Source of the DNA: VFZN01 sp050249615
GTDB taxonomy: Bacteria > Acidobacteriota > Vicinamibacteria > Vicinamibacterales > UBA2999
NCBI GenBank assembly: GCA_050249615.1
Contig: JBFWQE010000009.1
Location: 1 to 64,000 of the forward strand
Reading direction: 5' to 3'
Length of the DNA: 64,000 bases
Below are positions 62,005 through 64,000 of the stretch, piece after piece (position 1 is the stretch's first letter; every line of letters begins with the position of its first letter). The position numbers were made by a program, and so were the translations under genes. The notes under the pieces were generated by a model. It did no database searches. It had not been told where the DNA came from and saw only the letters and a program-made list of their open reading frames with translations.

Positions 62005-64000
62005 AGGTGCTGCTCTCCTGGGTTCGCGAGTTCGTCGACATCGACGAGCCGGCCGAGGCCATCGGGCGAAAGCTGTCGCTGCGCGGGCTGCCGCTCGAGG
62101 GTATCGAGCCCATGGGCGACGACGCATTGATGGACTTCGAAGTGACGGCGAACCGGCCCGACTGCATGTCCATGGCCGGCATCGCACGCGAGATCGCGGT
62201 CGTGTACGGCCTGCCGTTTCGCTCGCCGCACGCCGCGTGGCCGGACGCCGGGGCTGGCGGAGGGAGCGCCGCGTCCTCCCTGCCTGCGCTGCCGATCACC
62301 ATCGAGACGCCCGATCTCTGCGCCCGGTACGTGGGCGCCGTGGCGGATGTCACCATCGCCCCCTCCCCCGCGTGGATGGCCGACCGCCTGACTGCCTGCG
62401 GGGTACGGCCGATCAGCAACGTGGTGGACATCACCAACTACGTCCTGCTCGAGCTCGGCCAGCCGATGCACGCGTTCGACCACGCCCGGCTCGCGGGCCC
62501 GGCCATCGTGGTGCGCCGCGCGCGATCCGGCGAGACGCTGGCGACGCTGGACGGCAAGGCGCGCACCCTCACGACCGACATGCTGGTCATCGCCGACGCC
62601 GAACGCGCGAGCGCCATCGGCGGCGTGATGGGCGGCGCCGAGTCCGAGGTGTCGTCCTCCACGCGCCGCATCGTGTTCGAGTCGGCCTGGTTCAAGCCGC
62701 AGTCGGTGCGTGCCACGAGCCGCGCCCTCGGGCTGCGCACCGAGGCCTCGACGCGCTTCGAGCGTGGCGCCGACCTCACCGCGTCGGCCGTGGCCATGGT
62801 GCGCGCCTGCGAACTGCTCGCGCGTCTGGGCGCGGGCACCGCGGGCGCGCTCGTCGACGTCTACCCCGCCCGGCACCGGCCTCCCACGCTGTTCCTGGCC
62901 CAGCCGCGCGTTGAGGGCCTGCTCGGCATGCACGTCCCTGACGGCGAGATCGTGCGCATCCTCGAAGCGCTCGGCTTCGGCGTCGAGCGCGCCCCCGGCG
63001 GCTGGTCCGTCGTCGCGCCCGGGTGGCGCGTGGACATGCACCGCGACGTGGACCTCATCGAGGAGATCGGCCGACACCATGGCTTCGAGCACCTGCCGGC
63101 CACCTTCCCCGGCGTGCAGCAGGCGCCGGCTCCGTCCGATCCGCGCATCGCGCGGGACGCGCGGGCGCGGCGCGCAGCACTGGCCGCGGGGTTCTCGGAG
63201 GCCATCAGCTTCGCGTTCATCGAGGCCCGGCACGCCGAGCCGTTCCAGGGCGGCGAGCCCCCGGTCGCGCTGGCCAACCCGCTGTCCGAGAAGTTCGCCG
63301 TCATGCGCCCGAGCCTCGTGCCCGGCCTGGTGGAGGCCGTGAGCCACAACCGTCGCCATGGCCGTCGCGACGTCCAGCTCTTCGAGATCGGCACGCGGTT
63401 CTCACCGCGCGGCGAGACGCGCGCCATGGGGCTGGCGTGGACCGGCCTCGCCACCCCGGATCACTGGAGCGGCGGCCGGCGCGACGTGGACTTCTTCGAC
63501 ATGAAGGGCGTGGTCGAACAACTGGCCTCGCTCTTCGACGTGGAACTGTCGGCGCTGGCGCCGGCGGAAGGCTCCGTGGCCGACACGGTGCTCGTGCCGG
63601 GCCGCGCGGCGGCCCTCGCCAGCGGCGACCACATCGTCGGCTGGGTGGGGCAGCTCCAGGCGGCCATCGGCGACGCGCACGATTTGCCGGCGAACGACGT
63701 CGTCTACGTCGCGGAGTGCGACCTCGATGCGCTCTCGCCAGCGGCCATCGCACCGGCGCGCATGACGACGCCGCTGCCGCGCTTCCCTGCCGCCGTGCGA
63801 GACATCGCGATGCTGGTGGACGAATCCTTGTCTGCCGCGACGGTTCGTGGCACCATTCGGTCCAAAGCCCCTTCGACGCTGGTCGGGGTAACGGAGTTCG
63901 ATCGGTATCAGGGGAAGGGGATCCCGGACGGCAAGGTCAGCCTGGCGCTGCGCCTCACGTTCCAGTCGCTCGATCGCACGCTCACCGATGCCGAAGTCGA
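62001..64000 (+). CDS. pheT: Phenylalanyl-tRNA synthetase beta subunit lacking the tRNA-binding OB domain (3' end beyond window)
   Basis: From ATG 62001 the frame is open to the end, with about 666 residues visible. B3/B4 editing (LTANRPDC-type start near residue 49, then CGVRPISNVVDITNYVLLELGQPMHAFD), B5 (EASTRFERGAD) and the pseudo-catalytic core are present. The FDX-ACB anticodon-binding domain begins near residue 590 (LPRFPAAVRDIAMLVDE). The N-terminus goes directly from GLPLEGIEPMGDD to FEVTANRPDC, so about 100 residues forming the EMAP-II/tRNA-bind OB domain in E. coli PheT are absent. Confidence 0.93.
   Translation, partial: MKVLLSWVREFVDIDEPAEAIGRKLSLRGLPLEGIEPMGDDALMDFEVTANRPDCMSMAGIAREIAVVYGLPFRSPHAAWPDAGAGGGSAASSLPALPITIETPDLCARYVGAVADVTIAPSPAWMADRLTACGVRPISNVVDITNYVLLELGQPMHAFDHARLAGPAIVVRRARSGETLATLDGKARTLTTDMLVIADAERASAIGGVMGGAESEVSSSTRRIVFESAWFKPQSVRATSRALGLRTEASTRFERGADLTASAVAMVRACELLARLGAGTAGALVDVYPARHRPPTLFLAQPRVEGLLGMHVPDGEIVRILEALGFGVERAPGGWSVVAPGWRVDMHRDVDLIEEIGRHHGFEHLPATFPGVQQAPAPSDPRIARDARARRAALAAGFSEAISFAFIEARHAEPFQGGEPPVALANPLSEKFAVMRPSLVPGLVEAVSHNRRHGRRDVQLFEIGTRFSPRGETRAMGLAWTGLATPDHWSGGRRDVDFFDMKGVVEQLASLFDVELSALAPAEGSVADTVLVPGRAAALASGDHIVGWVGQLQAAIGDAHDLPANDVVYVAECDLDALSPAAIAPARMTTPLPRFPAAVRDIAMLVDESLSAATVRGTIRSKAPSTLVGVTEFDRYQGKGIPDGKVSLALRLTFQSLDRTLTDAEV

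Overview
This window is high-GC, gene-dense chromosomal DNA from a Gram-negative bacterium. Lipid A genes (lpxD, lpxB), a TolC-like outer-membrane factor, EnvC, MltG and many lipoprotein signals all point to an outer membrane. The mix of a type III glutamine synthetase, a secreted matrixin protease, triple-domain stress proteins and repetitive low-complexity intergenic DNA suggests Acidobacteriota, perhaps a Vicinamibacteria-like lineage. That placement is inference from gene content and style, not a database result. I see no insertion sequence, prophage, CRISPR array or rRNA. There is one tRNA (Val-GAC).

Layout. 1-9.3 kb (all minus): the lipid A genes lpxD and lpxB bracket a pair of M16 peptidases, followed by a secreted hypothetical protein and a truncated matrixin protease. 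Upstream of lpxD lie a K+/H+-exchange-like protein, an S1/P1-nuclease-like protein and a DUF457 membrane protein. 9.5-21.8 kb: fadD, a GDSL lipoprotein, type III glutamine synthetase, an FKBP lipoprotein, two divergent polytopic membrane proteins, a GAF/anti-sigma-like kinase, an L,D-transpeptidase and a small coiled-coil protein. 21.8-29.9 kb: a nucleotidase and a tripartite efflux operon in which the RND pump and outer-membrane factor are one open reading frame, run divergently from a TetR regulator through a near-perfect operator; an RNase Z-like gene follows tetR. 29.9-32.6 kb: gatC, gatA and an exported SurE. 32.6-42.8 kb: an ion and stress block with an omega-like subunit, a triple universal-stress protein, a Ca2+/cation exchanger, a P-type Ca2+-ATPase, dnaK with two hsp20 genes and a frameshifted cytochrome c. 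42.8-48 kb: ymdB-xseA, then xseB-ispA-tlyA-nadK, tightly overlapped. 48-51 kb: a CBS protein, a USP and a HAD phosphatase fused to a HerA-like ATPase. 51-57.2 kb: mltG-ruvX, a phosphodiesterase lipoprotein, and envC followed by a catalytically dead S41 protease. 57.2-64 kb: tRNA-Val, thrS-infC-rpmI-rplT and pheS-pheT, the last cut by the window edge.

Two themes cut across the window. First, many genes start 6-9 nt downstream of a TANAAT-like hexamer, which is what leaderless or near-leaderless transcripts would look like. In three divergent gene pairs the two hexamers overlap, making compact bidirectional promoters. Eleven adjacent gene pairs overlap by exactly 4 bp (ATGA or GTGA), implying translational coupling. 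Second, intergenic gaps are filled with short tandem phrases of 8-10 nt. Related phrases with 9- or 10-nt units have entered at least three coding regions in frame, and a palindromic element has entered lpxB.
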